Part shown: positions 16,531 through 24,838 of the stretch, one piece after another
Position numbering within the stretch: the first letter of the stretch is position 1
Layout: each line of letters opens with the position of its first letter
NCBI GenBank assembly: GCA_903851195.1
Contig: CAINNJ010000064.1
Coordinates: 310,001 to 374,000 of the forward strand
Reading direction: 5' to 3'
Source of the DNA: an uncultured Acidobacteriia bacterium
GTDB lineage: Bacteria > Acidobacteriota > Terriglobia > Bryobacterales > Bryobacteraceae
DNA: 64,000 nt
Notes under the pieces: model-generated
What the model saw: only the letters and a program-made list of their open reading frames with translations
Database searches by the model: none
Told to the model about the DNA's origin: nothing
Program-made: the position numbers and the translations under genes

Positions 16531-16559
16531 AATTGACCAATAAGGACCAGCCTGAGATA
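16531..16559 (+). promoter_or_regulatory. σ70-like promoter of the PEP-CTERM gene
   Basis: TTGACC (16531-16536), a 17-bp spacer and GATAAT (16554-16559). Both elements are close to consensus with ideal spacing. The transcript would start near 16566, giving an untranslated leader of about 55 nt before the ATG at 16622. Confidence 0.6.
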
Positions 16560-16621
16560 ATTCAACAAACGGCCAGTCAAAATCCACAAAAGACGGGGCC
16601 GAATCAACAAAAAGGCTGTTA

Positions 16622-17449
16622 ATGTTCCCAAATATGACCAGACGTGTACTCCCAACTCTCGCAACGACAGGCCTGCTTCTGGCCTCTACCCTGCCCGCCT
16701 TCGGGGCCAGTATCGTAAATGGCGGCTTCGAGCTGCAGTCCGACGGAAGCACCTCCTCGGTTGTCGGCCAGGTGGACGTAAAGACCACTCTGCAGGGCTG
16801 GACCGTGGGCGGTATCCTGAACAGCACCCAGCCGCATCCGTTTGTTTTCGTCGTCGACGGCAATGCCGATTCCAGCGGCTTCGGATCGGAAAACAGTTCG
16901 ACCACCACCATCAAAGTCTGGGGACCCGGCAACGGCGTTGCCAACGGTTTCACGGGCAGCCCCGACGGCGGTAATTTTCTCGGCGTGGACGGCGACTACG
17001 CAGCGGCTCCCGTTTATCAGACGGTAACGGGGCTGACAGCCGGCGACAGTTATACCGTGAGTTTCAATTGGGCGGGATCTCAGTTCACCGACCAGACGGG
17101 CGCCACGACCCAGTGGTGGCAGGTCTCCTTCGGCAGCGGCGCCAGCCAGGATACGGCGCACACCGCCGTTGACAGCAAGGGATTCACCGGCTGGATGAGT
17201 GCGGCACTGACGTTCACGGCCGACAGCGCCAGTGACGTGCTGACCTTCCAGGCAAAAGCGCTCCCGTACACGGCCGGCGCCCCGGCTGGTTTGCCGCCAT
17301 TCACGCTGCTTGACGGCGTTACGCTGACTGACAACACAACAACGACTCCCCCGCCGTCCTCGACGCCGGAGCCGGGCACGATCGTAATGGCTCTGACCGG
17401 TCTGGCCGGCGTGATCGGCTACGGCCGGTCGCGGGCGAACCGCCGCTAA
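16622..17449 (+). CDS. PEP-CTERM sorting-domain protein
   Basis: A 275-residue secreted protein: signal peptide (about residues 1-29, ending 'LPAFGA'), a β-rich domain beginning 'SIVNGGFELQ' that resembles choice-of-anchor carbohydrate-binding-like modules, a Thr/Pro linker, and a C-terminal PEP-CTERM signal 'STPEPGTIVMALTGLAGVIG' followed by a basic tail 'YGRSRANRR'. PEP-CTERM proteins are processed by exosortase and linked to exopolysaccharide or biofilm production. No exosortase gene is in the window, so it must be elsewhere. An ATG six codons in (MTRRVL...) is an alternative start that gives a shorter signal peptide. Confidence 0.88.
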   Translation: MFPNMTRRVLPTLATTGLLLASTLPAFGASIVNGGFELQSDGSTSSVVGQVDVKTTLQGWTVGGILNSTQPHPFVFVVDGNADSSGFGSENSSTTTIKVWGPGNGVANGFTGSPDGGNFLGVDGDYAAAPVYQTVTGLTAGDSYTVSFNWAGSQFTDQTGATTQWWQVSFGSGASQDTAHTAVDSKGFTGWMSAALTFTADSASDVLTFQAKALPYTAGAPAGLPPFTLLDGVTLTDNTTTTPPPSSTPEPGTIVMALTGLAGVIGYGRSRANRR

Positions 17450-17467
17450 AAGGAGTATTTCCCAGCC

Positions 17468-18304
17468 GTGCAGACACAGCCACTCGCGCAACCGCACCGT
17501 CTTCTGGCATTTGCCGCGGAGATGCTCACGCTGTGCGAGTGGCTGTTGTTTTTAATTGTTGTTTTCGTTCCGCTGGAGCGGGTCTGCGCGCTGCATCGCC
17601 AGAAGATCTTCAGAAAGGCGTGGAGCGCGGATCTGCTCTATTATTTCCTGAGCGGTTTTGCCCCCAAGCTGCTGATGACGCTCCCGCTGACACTGCTCGC
17701 CGCCGTCGTGCACCGGCTGGTTCCGGTCGGTTACTACCATGCGATGGCGGGTATTCCTCTGTGGCTGCGTCTTCCTGCTGCGTTTGTCGTGGGGGAGATC
17801 GGCGCCTACTGGGGGCACCGCTGGTCGCATGAGATCCGGTTCCTCTGGCGCTTCCACGCGATCCATCACAGTGCTGAAGAAATCGACTTTCTGGTGAATA
17901 CCCGCGCGCATCCGGTGGACATGTTTTTCGTTCGGTTTTGCGGTCTGGTCCCGATGTATGTGCTGGGTCTGGCGCAGGCGGGGGGAAACCGGCTGGACCC
18001 GGGGCCGATTCTGATCACCGTGCTGGGTACGGTGTGGGGATTCTTCATCCACGCCAACATTAAGTGGCGTTTTGGCTGGCTGGAGTGGCTGTTGGCGTCG
18101 CCCGCGTTCCACCACTGGCACCACACCAACGACGGACCGGAATTGATCGATAAAAACTACGCGGCGATGCTGCCTCTGGTGGATAAGCTGTTTGGCACCC
18201 TTTACCTTCCGAAGAATCAGTGGCCGGTGAAATACGGGATCGACGCGAAAGTGCCGTCGAACGTACCGGAACAACTGGTTCGTCCTTTACTGCTTTCGGA
18301 TTAG
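17468..18304 (+). CDS. Sterol desaturase / fatty acid hydroxylase superfamily protein
   Basis: A 278-residue integral membrane diiron enzyme. It has several hydrophobic segments and the His-box set of the superfamily: 'HRWSHE' (HxxxH), 'RFHAIHHS' (HxxHH) and 'FHHWHHT' (HxxHH). Such proteins hydroxylate or desaturate lipids or sterol-like substrates at the membrane. The GTG start has a ribosome site GGAG at 17452-17455 inside AAAAGGAG. The gene follows the PEP-CTERM gene by 18 bp and may share its transcript. Its stop overlaps that of the convergent TIGR03435 gene (18301-18304). The substrate is unknown. Confidence 0.87.
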   Translation: MQTQPLAQPHRLLAFAAEMLTLCEWLLFLIVVFVPLERVCALHRQKIFRKAWSADLLYYFLSGFAPKLLMTLPLTLLAAVVHRLVPVGYYHAMAGIPLWLRLPAAFVVGEIGAYWGHRWSHEIRFLWRFHAIHHSAEEIDFLVNTRAHPVDMFFVRFCGLVPMYVLGLAQAGGNRLDPGPILITVLGTVWGFFIHANIKWRFGWLEWLLASPAFHHWHHTNDGPELIDKNYAAMLPLVDKLFGTLYLPKNQWPVKYGIDAKVPSNVPEQLVRPLLLSD

Positions 18305-19134
18305 TTTTCCGCCGGGACTTTTGCGGCGTGGTCGATGACGAGCAGTTCCACCGGGGCTTTGCGGGCTTCCAGGCGGAGACCGAGTTGTTCCTGCACGGCG
18401 CTGAAAATATTCGGCTCCGTCCCGTCCGCGGCGTTGGGACCGTCCGGCGTGAAATAGAGCTGGAAGGTGAAGTTTCCCGTGAGGCCGGTGGCGTCGAGCA
18501 CCGGGCGGCCGATGCGCGAGGAGAGCATGTCGGCGAATTTTGACATGGAGACGGCTTTGCCGGTGATGCGGGCTGAGGCGTTCTTCGTCTCGACGATCAG
18601 ACCGGGGGAAGGCATGGAGAGCACGGGAAAGCCGTCTCTTCCTTCGGCCTGCTTCACCGTCGCAATCTGCGCTTCGCCCGGTTCGGCGGGGGTGGCGGCA
18701 GCTTCCGCGAGCGGCCTGATTTTCGGCCCGTTCTTCGCCGTGAGAAGCGCATAGACAGGCAGAACTTTCTCTTCCCGATGCAGGCTCATCCGAAAGCGGG
18801 TTTCGAGCAGGTTGCGTAACATCGCCTGGAGTTGTTCTTTGGTGGCGTCGCGGGGCAGGACGGCGGTGATGTCGAAGCGCAGGGTGTCGATCCAGTCCGG
18901 ACCGGAGAGCTGGTAGTTTTTCACGTCCCAGGCGTTGAGCAGAACCGCCCGGAGCATGATGTTGGTGTACGCGATGCGGCCGGGGTCACTGGTGCCGGGA
19001 CCGCCCCTCATGGTGTAGCGCCCGGTCTGGGCCGCGGAGGGTTTGACGGACGCTGCTTCGAAAGTTAAGGGCGGGGTCTGGCAAAGCGCCATGGCGGCCG
19101 ACAGGATGAACAGTGAGGCAGAGGGGCGCATCAC
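18301..19134 (-). CDS. TIGR03435 family protein
   Basis: A 277-residue exported protein with a signal peptide ('SLFILSAAMALCQ') and the pattern of TIGR03435: 'LTFEAASVKPS', 'GRIAYTNIMLRAVLLNAWDV', 'WIDTLRFDITAVLPRDATKE', 'LLETRFRMSLHREEKVLPVY' and a closing 'LGLRLEARKAPVELLVIDHA'. The family is typical of Solibacter and relatives, where it occurs in many copies; its function is not known, though the final section suggests a peptidoglycan- or ligand-binding secretin-like domain. Start codons are GTG at 19134 or ATG at 19131. A GATAAT box (19145-19140 on this strand) lies 8 nt before the ATG. The 3' end overlaps the convergent hydroxylase gene. Confidence 0.88.
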   Translation of the reverse strand: MMRPSASLFILSAAMALCQTPPLTFEAASVKPSAAQTGRYTMRGGPGTSDPGRIAYTNIMLRAVLLNAWDVKNYQLSGPDWIDTLRFDITAVLPRDATKEQLQAMLRNLLETRFRMSLHREEKVLPVYALLTAKNGPKIRPLAEAAATPAEPGEAQIATVKQAEGRDGFPVLSMPSPGLIVETKNASARITGKAVSMSKFADMLSSRIGRPVLDATGLTGNFTFQLYFTPDGPNAADGTEPNIFSAVQEQLGLRLEARKAPVELLVIDHAAKVPAEN

Positions 19135-19139
19135 CCAGA

Positions 19140-19145
19140 ATTATC
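19140..19145 (-). promoter_or_regulatory. -10-like GATAAT box of the TIGR03435 gene
   Basis: GATAAT on the minus strand ends 8 nt before the ATG at 19131 (5 nt before the GTG at 19134). No Shine-Dalgarno sequence is visible, which points to a leaderless or nearly leaderless transcript. Confidence 0.35.
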
Positions 19146-19207
19146 ACGGAGCGGATTCACGTATGTGAGATGACGGCTCAGCTAATGTGACTCGCCGCTT
19201 TTGGACT

Positions 19208-19236
19208 TTGACAGCAGGGCTGTTTTCGAATACTGT
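19208..19236 (+). promoter_or_regulatory. σ70-like promoter of the ThuA gene
   Basis: TTGACA (19208-19213, consensus), a 17-bp spacer, and TACTGT (19231-19236). The -10 ends 9 nt before the ATG at 19246, so the leader would be at most a few bases. This is the clearest example of the short-leader pattern in the window because both elements are present. Confidence 0.6.
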
Positions 19237-19245
19237 AGACACCAA

Positions 19246-20016
19246 ATGTCCCTGCACAAGCTTTGCGTCACCTGGCTGGCCGTTCTGGCCGGCGCTGTCC
19301 TTGTCCCGGTGGCGGGCGCCCAGACGCCGCTCCGGATTTTCATTCGGGCGAGTGAAAAGACGCATGGCGGCGCCAACGGAAATCACGATTATCCGGCATT
19401 TCTGGAAAACTGGACGAAACTGCTGACCGAACACGGCGCGGCCGCGGCGGGCGCGCAACGTTTCCCGACGGCGGAGGAACTCGCGAAGACGGATGTGCTG
19501 ATCGATTACTCTTCCGACGGCGCGAATTTCAGCCCTGCGGATAAGGCCTTACTGGACACGTTCCTGCAGCGCGGCGGCGGATTCGTGGTGATCCACGACG
19601 GGATGTGCGGCGCGGAGCCGGACTGGTTTGCGTCCGTGGCGGGCGGGTCCAAACAGCACGGGGTGAGGAACAGCCGCGCGGGAGTGATGCGGCTGCATTT
19701 CGACGACCCGGCCAGTCCCATTGTGAACGGCGCGGCGGATTTCGATTTCGACGATGAAATGTTCTATCTGCTGACGACGAATCCGGCCATGCATGTGCTG
19801 GCCAGCACTACGGACCCGACCGGCAAAGTGGTGCCACAACTGTGGACCTTCGAGAAAACCCTGCCGGGCGGAAAACCGTATCGGGCGTTCGTGACTCTGC
19901 AGGGGCACAAGAGCGCCAGCTTCGAGAATCCCGTGTTTCAGGCGCTGTTGCTGCGGGGAATCGCATGGGCGGGGAAGCGGCCGGTTGACGCCCTGCTCAC
20001 GACCGGCAAGCGCTGA
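19246..20016 (+). CDS. ThuA-domain secreted protein
   Basis: A 256-residue protein with a signal peptide ('LAVLAGAVLVPVAGAQ') and a ThuA-like/trehalose-utilisation fold related to class I glutamine amidotransferase: 'RIFIRASEKTHGGANGNHDY', 'LIDYSSDGANFSPADK', 'LQRGGGFVVIHDGMCG' and a late 'GRAFVTLQGH'-like section ('YRAFVTLQGHKSASF'). ThuA proteins are linked to carbohydrate metabolism but their reaction is not settled. The start at 19246 sits right after a consensus promoter. It precedes the creatininase gene by 21 bp and may be cotranscribed. Confidence 0.85.
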   Translation: MSLHKLCVTWLAVLAGAVLVPVAGAQTPLRIFIRASEKTHGGANGNHDYPAFLENWTKLLTEHGAAAAGAQRFPTAEELAKTDVLIDYSSDGANFSPADKALLDTFLQRGGGFVVIHDGMCGAEPDWFASVAGGSKQHGVRNSRAGVMRLHFDDPASPIVNGAADFDFDDEMFYLLTTNPAMHVLASTTDPTGKVVPQLWTFEKTLPGGKPYRAFVTLQGHKSASFENPVFQALLLRGIAWAGKRPVDALLTTGKR

Positions 20017-20037
20017 CGAAATACCGCGCCAAAAGTT

Positions 20038-20913
20038 ATGAAACTCATCGGATTGGTAATTGGGGTGCTGGCAACGGCCGGCTGTTATGGACAGAGTCTT
20101 TCGGTCCACTGGGAGGATCTGACGGCGGAGGATTTCGTGAAAGCTCTGGCGCAATCGCGGGGAACGTGCGCGCTGCCGTTCGGGATTATCGAGAAGCACG
20201 GTCCTTCAGGCACGCTCGGGACGGATCTTCTCAATGTTCGTTATACGGCGGAACTGGGGGCGAAACAGGAGTACACGATCCTTTTTCCGGCCTATTATTT
20301 CGGCCAGATTTTCGAGGCGCGGCATCAGCCGGGAACGATCGCCTACAGCACGAAACTGCAGCTGGAACTGCTGCAGGAGACGGTGTCCGAGATGGCGCGG
20401 AACGGCTGCAGGAAAGTGATCATCATCAACGGGCACGGCGGGAATACGAATTTGTTGCAATTCTTCGCGCAGAGCCAGCTCGATACGCCGAAGGATTACA
20501 TGGTGTACGCGGTGACGGGGAACGGCGGCGCGGCGGCGAATACGAATCCGGCCGCGGCGGCGTCCAAACCGGGGGTGGACGGGCACGCGGGCGAAGGCGA
20601 AGTCTCCAATCTGATGGCGTCGAGGCCGGGCACGGCGCATCCGGAACGCGCGGGGGAAGAGTCCGGGAAAGACCTGAAGCGGCTCGACCTGCCGGCCGGC
20701 GTTTATACGGGCATCTGGTGGTACGCGAGTTTCCCGAATCATTATCAGGGCGATGCGGCCGGGGCGACGGAAGCACGGGGCAAAGCGGCGACCGAGGCGG
20801 CGGCGGCGCGGATTGCGGCGGCGATTCGGGCGATTAAGTCGGACGAGACCGGTCCGCGGCTGCAGCAGGAGTTCTTCGCGGCGGCGCAGCATCCTGTCGA
20901 CACGAAGCAGTAA
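20038..20913 (+). CDS. Secreted creatininase family protein
   Basis: A 291-residue amidohydrolase of the creatininase family with a signal peptide ('MKLIGLVIGVLATAGCYGQ'; the Cys could also act as a lipobox). Metal-binding motifs are visible: Glu-His in 'GIIEKHGPSGTLGTD', 'INGHGGNTN' and Glu in 'DGHAGEGEVSNLM'. Family members open cyclic amides such as creatinine or cleave formamides (MftE-like). The Gly/Ala-rich section before 'GHAGEGE' is a normal loop. The substrate is unknown, but the export signal sets it apart from cytoplasmic creatininases. It lies between a ThuA gene and a MmgE/PrpD gene on the same strand. Confidence 0.86.
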   Translation: MKLIGLVIGVLATAGCYGQSLSVHWEDLTAEDFVKALAQSRGTCALPFGIIEKHGPSGTLGTDLLNVRYTAELGAKQEYTILFPAYYFGQIFEARHQPGTIAYSTKLQLELLQETVSEMARNGCRKVIIINGHGGNTNLLQFFAQSQLDTPKDYMVYAVTGNGGAAANTNPAAAASKPGVDGHAGEGEVSNLMASRPGTAHPERAGEESGKDLKRLDLPAGVYTGIWWYASFPNHYQGDAAGATEARGKAATEAAAARIAAAIRAIKSDETGPRLQQEFFAAAQHPVDTKQ

Positions 20914-20963
20914 GCGGCGGCCCCGAGTGCGGTGGGGATAGGGTGCCAACATAGCGGTTGGGC

Positions 20964-22427
20964 ATGAAACACGTGAATCGAAGAGGATTTCTGGGCGCCT
21001 CGCTGCTTGCCGCCGCGGCCGGCGAGGCCGAACCGCAGGAGAAGGCCCCGGTTGCGGCGCCTCCCGGTGAGGTGACGCGCGGGCTGGCGCAGTGGGTGGT
21101 GGAGTCGAAGGCCGACGAGATTCCCGCGGCGGTGCGCAAAGAGGCGACCAGAACTCTTCTGAACTGGATGGGGTGCGCGATCGGCGGATCGGGTCAAGGG
21201 GCCGTGACGTGCGCGATCGAGGCGTTCGCGCCGTTCTCCGGACCCGGGCAGGCGGCGATTTTAGGGCGCTCCGAACGGTTCGATGTGTTGCATGCCGCGC
21301 TGATCAACGGGATCAGTTCGCATGTCCTTGATTACGACGACACGCATCTGCGCACCATTATTCACCCGGCGGGGCCGGTGGCTCCGGCGTTGCTGGCGCT
21401 GGCGGAGTATCGCGCGGCGTCGGGTCAGGCGGTGGCCGGCAAAGACCTGCTGCATGCGCTGATTCTGGGCGTGGAGGTGGAGTGCCGGATCGGCAACGCC
21501 GTGTATCCCGCGCATTACGATGCGGGCTGGCACATCACCGGCACCACGGGTGTGTTCGGAGCGGCGGCGGCGGCGGGCAAAGTGCTGGGCTTGTCCGCGC
21601 AGCAGATGACGTGGGCGCTGGGGCTGGCGGCGGTGCAGCCGGTGGGGCTGCGCGAGATGTTCGGGACCATGACGAAGAGCTTTCATCCGGGGCGCGCGGC
21701 GCAGAACGGCCTGGCGTCGGCGCTGCTGGCCGCGCGGAACTTCACCTGTTCGGAGCACGCGCTGGAGGCGAAAAGCGGCTGGGCGAATGTGCTGAGCAGC
21801 GCGCGGGATTACGGCGAAATTACCGGAAAACCGGGCGCGGGCTGGCAGGTCAGCCTGAACACTTATAAGCCGTTTGCGTGCGGCATCGTGATGCATCCGA
21901 CGATCGATGGCTGCATTCAGCTGAGCCGGGAAAATCTGCTGACGGCGGAGCAGATCGCCGGGATTGAGTTGAGGGTGGCGCCGCTGGTGCAGGAACTGAC
22001 GGGAAAGAAGACGCCCTCGACCGGCCTCGAAGGGAAATTCAGCATTTACCATGCGGCGGCCGTGGCGATTGTGGAGCGGGCCGGGGGCGAACAGCAGTTC
22101 AGCGACCGGGCTGTCCGGAATGCCGCGACGGTGGCGCTGCGGCAGCGCGTCACGGCGACGGTGGATCCGAAGATCGGGGAAGATCAGGTGCGGATCCGGA
22201 TCATGCTCCGCGACGGACGCGCGCTGGAGAAAGTGATCGACCATGCGGTGGGAAGTCTGGCGCATCCGATGACGGACACCGATCTGGAGGACAAGTTCTC
22301 CGGCCTGGCGGAGGGCATTCTGCCGCGCGATCAGACGCGGCGGGTGATGGATCTGTGCTGGAAGATCGGCGAATTGCCGGATGCGGGCGCGCTGGCGCAG
22401 GCGGCACGGCGGGACAACAGGGCCTGA
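20964..22427 (+). CDS. MmgE/PrpD family protein with twin-arginine-like signal
   Basis: A 487-residue protein starting 'MKHVNRRGFLGASLLAAAAG', a twin-arginine-like signal, so it may act in the periplasm, unlike the cytoplasmic 2-methylcitrate dehydratase PrpD. Family motifs: 'WMGCAIGGSGQGAV', 'NGISSHVLDYDDTHL', 'GVEVECRIGNAVYPAHYD', 'GWHITGTTGVFGAAAAAGK', 'KSFHPGRAAQNG' and 'YKPFACGIVMHPTIDG'. MmgE/PrpD members dehydrate or isomerise carboxylic acids. The specific substrate is unknown. The ATG at 20964 is preferred to an in-frame TTG two codons upstream. Confidence 0.87.
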   Translation: MKHVNRRGFLGASLLAAAAGEAEPQEKAPVAAPPGEVTRGLAQWVVESKADEIPAAVRKEATRTLLNWMGCAIGGSGQGAVTCAIEAFAPFSGPGQAAILGRSERFDVLHAALINGISSHVLDYDDTHLRTIIHPAGPVAPALLALAEYRAASGQAVAGKDLLHALILGVEVECRIGNAVYPAHYDAGWHITGTTGVFGAAAAAGKVLGLSAQQMTWALGLAAVQPVGLREMFGTMTKSFHPGRAAQNGLASALLAARNFTCSEHALEAKSGWANVLSSARDYGEITGKPGAGWQVSLNTYKPFACGIVMHPTIDGCIQLSRENLLTAEQIAGIELRVAPLVQELTGKKTPSTGLEGKFSIYHAAAVAIVERAGGEQQFSDRAVRNAATVALRQRVTATVDPKIGEDQVRIRIMLRDGRALEKVIDHAVGSLAHPMTDTDLEDKFSGLAEGILPRDQTRRVMDLCWKIGELPDAGALAQAARRDNRA

Positions 22428-22497
22428 GTTCGTACGGGAAGCGCTGGTATGATCGTCACAGTAACGGCATTAAATTCAGGCGAGATCCAGCAAAACC

Positions 22498-23271
22498 GTG
22501 AACATTCGTTGCACCGATCTGGAGATCTCGTACAAATCGGCGGGTAATCGCGAAACGATCCTCCGGCGGGTCAATCTGGATATCGGTTCGGGTGAATTTC
22601 TGGCGGTGCTGGGTCCCAGCGGGTGCGGGAAAACAACGTTTCTGCGGACTCTTGCGGGCGCTATTCAGCCGGACGGCGGGCGGATCGAACGGATTCCGGC
22701 GTCCTTCGGCGAAAGCGGGCCGCCGCTGCTGATCCGGCAGGAAAACTCTCTGTTTCCGTGGCTGACCGCGCTGGAGAACGCCTGTTTCGGTTTGACGATG
22801 CGGGGCACGTTGCGGGAAGCGGGCAGACAGCAGGCGCTCGATTTGTTCGCGCGGTACGGCCTCGAAGGGAAGCAGGGCGCGTATCCGCATCAGTTGTCGC
22901 TTGGCATGAAGCAGCGCGTGGCGCTGATTCGCGCGTTTCTGTGCGATCCGCCGGCGCTTTTGATGGATGAACCCTTCGCGGCGCTCGATGCGCTTTCGCG
23001 GCTGCGGCTGCAGCAGGAACTGATGACGCTTTGGGACTCGCGGGAGCACATCACCGTGGTCTTCGTGACCCATGACGTGGAGGAGGCTCTGCTGCTCAGC
23101 GACCGGGTGGCGATTCTGGGTGGCCGGCCGGCCACGGTGGAGACCGAAATCGCGGTGGACCTGCCGCGTCCGCGAACCGCGGCGACCACGCTGACGCCGG
23201 AGTTTCTGCGGCTGAAGGCGCGGGTGCTGAACTGTCTGGGAGTTCCGGTCGAGGAAGCTGCTTTTGTATAA
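22498..23271 (+). CDS. ABC transporter ATP-binding protein (SsuB/TauB type)
   Basis: A 257-residue nucleotide-binding subunit: Walker A 'LGPSGCGKTT', Q-loop around 'IRQENSLFPWLTALENACFG', signature 'LSLGMKQRVAL' (Leu in place of the usual Gly at the third position), Walker B 'ALLMDEPFAALDALS' and the switch 'VFVTHDVEEALLL'. The last residues overlap the next gene (23264-23271). Together with the substrate-binding protein and permease further down it forms a nitrate/sulfonate/taurine-type importer. An extended -10 (TGG-TATGAT, 22445-22453) lies 44 nt upstream and could drive the operon. Start is GTG. Confidence 0.9.
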   Translation: MNIRCTDLEISYKSAGNRETILRRVNLDIGSGEFLAVLGPSGCGKTTFLRTLAGAIQPDGGRIERIPASFGESGPPLLIRQENSLFPWLTALENACFGLTMRGTLREAGRQQALDLFARYGLEGKQGAYPHQLSLGMKQRVALIRAFLCDPPALLMDEPFAALDALSRLRLQQELMTLWDSREHITVVFVTHDVEEALLLSDRVAILGGRPATVETEIAVDLPRPRTAATTLTPEFLRLKARVLNCLGVPVEEAAFV

Positions 23272-24838
23272 AGCCGCGGCTTATTACGCCAGAATGGCCT
23301 GGCATTTCGGCAGGTTTGTCCTGACGCCGCCCATCGCGGATCCGGAAGGGGCCGTGCGCGCGAACCTTTTGCGGCGGGAGGAGAATTTCCTTGGTCTGGT
23401 GCGCCGGGGTGTTTTCGAAAACCCGCGTTCGCCTTATTCGCATTTGTTCCGCCATGCAGGTTGCACCCACGGGGACCTTTCCCGACTGGTGAGGAGCGAC
23501 GGGCTGGAAGGTACGCTGGCACGGCTGCGCGAGGCGGGCGTTTACCTGACGCATGCGGAGCTGAAGGGCGGGCCGGTGCGGCGGGGAGGGCTCGAGATCC
23601 CGAACGATGCGGCGGCTACGGGCAATCCGGCGGCAGGCGCAGGCATCGAAACGGTGAGTTCCGGCAGCCGCTCTGGAGGGACGGCGACTTCGAGTTCCAA
23701 CGAATACCGACGGCACCGGGAGTGCTATGAGGTTTTGGCGCGCAAGGAACTGGCGAGAGAGGGAACGGCGTGCGCGTTCCTGAGGCCTTTCCTGCCGCAT
23801 CCGGGGGCATTGATCGGAATGGCGGGGTGGGCCGCCGCCGGCGTGCCCGCCGAGCGCTGGTTCGCAACGGGGAAAGTGCAGAGCGGCAACAGCCGGGCTT
23901 ACGTCGCAGCCACACGATTTCTGGTGGCGGAGGCACGCTTGGCAGGTCGCCGGATTCCGTTTCCCACGTTTCTGGCACCCGATGATTTTTTGACGCCGGC
24001 ACGATGGATCGCGGACAACAAGAGTCAGGGGCGCACCACTTTCCTCCGGGCCGGTGTGAGCGCCGCGGCTCGTGTTTGCGCGGCGGCAATCGATGCGGGG
24101 CTCGACGTGTCAGGAACGTCGATTCTGGCCGGAGGCGAAGCCTTGTCTCCGGCACGGCAACGGGTTTTCGATGCTGCAGGCGCGACGGCTCACGGGCGGT
24201 ACGCCATTTCGGAGATCGGCACGGTGGGGATCGGCTGCAGACAGATGAAGGGCAATTCCGTGCATCTTTTTGGCGACGCCGTGGCTGTGATCGGGCATCG
24301 GCGGCCCGCGCCTTACGTGGGTGCCGAGGTCAACTCTTTGCTCTTTACGTCGGTTCATCCGGACGCGTCGCGGATTCTGATCAACGCGGAGATGGAAGAC
24401 GCCGCTATCGTGGCGCCCGCCACCTGTGAGTGCGCTTTTTCGCGGCTCGGGTTCAACACGGTGCTGCGCGACATCTACAGTTTCGGAAAGCTCAGCGGGC
24501 ATGGAATTACCCTGGCGGGGGACGTCCTGCTCGGGATTCTGGAGGAGCAGTTGCCTGCGCGGTTTGGCGGGCGTCCGGGCGACTATCAACTGGTGGAAAC
24601 GGAGGGAGCCTCGCAACTGGAACTGCGGCTTCGCATCAGTCCCCGAACCAAACCATCGAATCCCGATGAGGTGCGGTTGTTCTTTCTGGAACAGGTGCGC
24701 CGGGTTTACGGCGGTGAACTCTCCGCGCGCACATGGGAGACGACCCGGAGCATACAGACCGAGATTGCCGAACCGCACGCCACGCGGACAGGGAAAGTAC
24801 ATGCGCTGCATCTGACCGCCTTTGGAGGCAAAGAATGA
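23264..24838 (+). CDS. Adenylate-forming-enzyme-like (PaaK/LuxE-like) protein in an ABC operon
   Basis: A 524-residue protein whose middle resembles the ANL superfamily (phenylacetate-CoA ligase/acyl-protein synthetase branch): a Ser/Gly-rich phosphate loop 'VSSGSRSGGTATSSS' (about residues 126-140), 'SILAGGEALSPARQRVFDAAG' (given as region about 285-305) and 'GRYAISEIGTVGIGC', the counterpart of the aromatic-x-x-T/S-E element. The usual Lys that ends the P-loop-like motif is not obvious. It overlaps the ATPase gene by 8 bp and the substrate-binding gene by ATGA, so it belongs to the ABC operon. It might activate the imported acid, for example as adenylate or CoA ester. The name is a fold-level guess. 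Confidence 0.65.
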   Translation: MYKAAAYYARMAWHFGRFVLTPPIADPEGAVRANLLRREENFLGLVRRGVFENPRSPYSHLFRHAGCTHGDLSRLVRSDGLEGTLARLREAGVYLTHAELKGGPVRRGGLEIPNDAAATGNPAAGAGIETVSSGSRSGGTATSSSNEYRRHRECYEVLARKELAREGTACAFLRPFLPHPGALIGMAGWAAAGVPAERWFATGKVQSGNSRAYVAATRFLVAEARLAGRRIPFPTFLAPDDFLTPARWIADNKSQGRTTFLRAGVSAAARVCAAAIDAGLDVSGTSILAGGEALSPARQRVFDAAGATAHGRYAISEIGTVGIGCRQMKGNSVHLFGDAVAVIGHRRPAPYVGAEVNSLLFTSVHPDASRILINAEMEDAAIVAPATCECAFSRLGFNTVLRDIYSFGKLSGHGITLAGDVLLGILEEQLPARFGGRPGDYQLVETEGASQLELRLRISPRTKPSNPDEVRLFFLEQVRRVYGGELSARTWETTRSIQTEIAEPHATRTGKVHALHLTAFGGKE

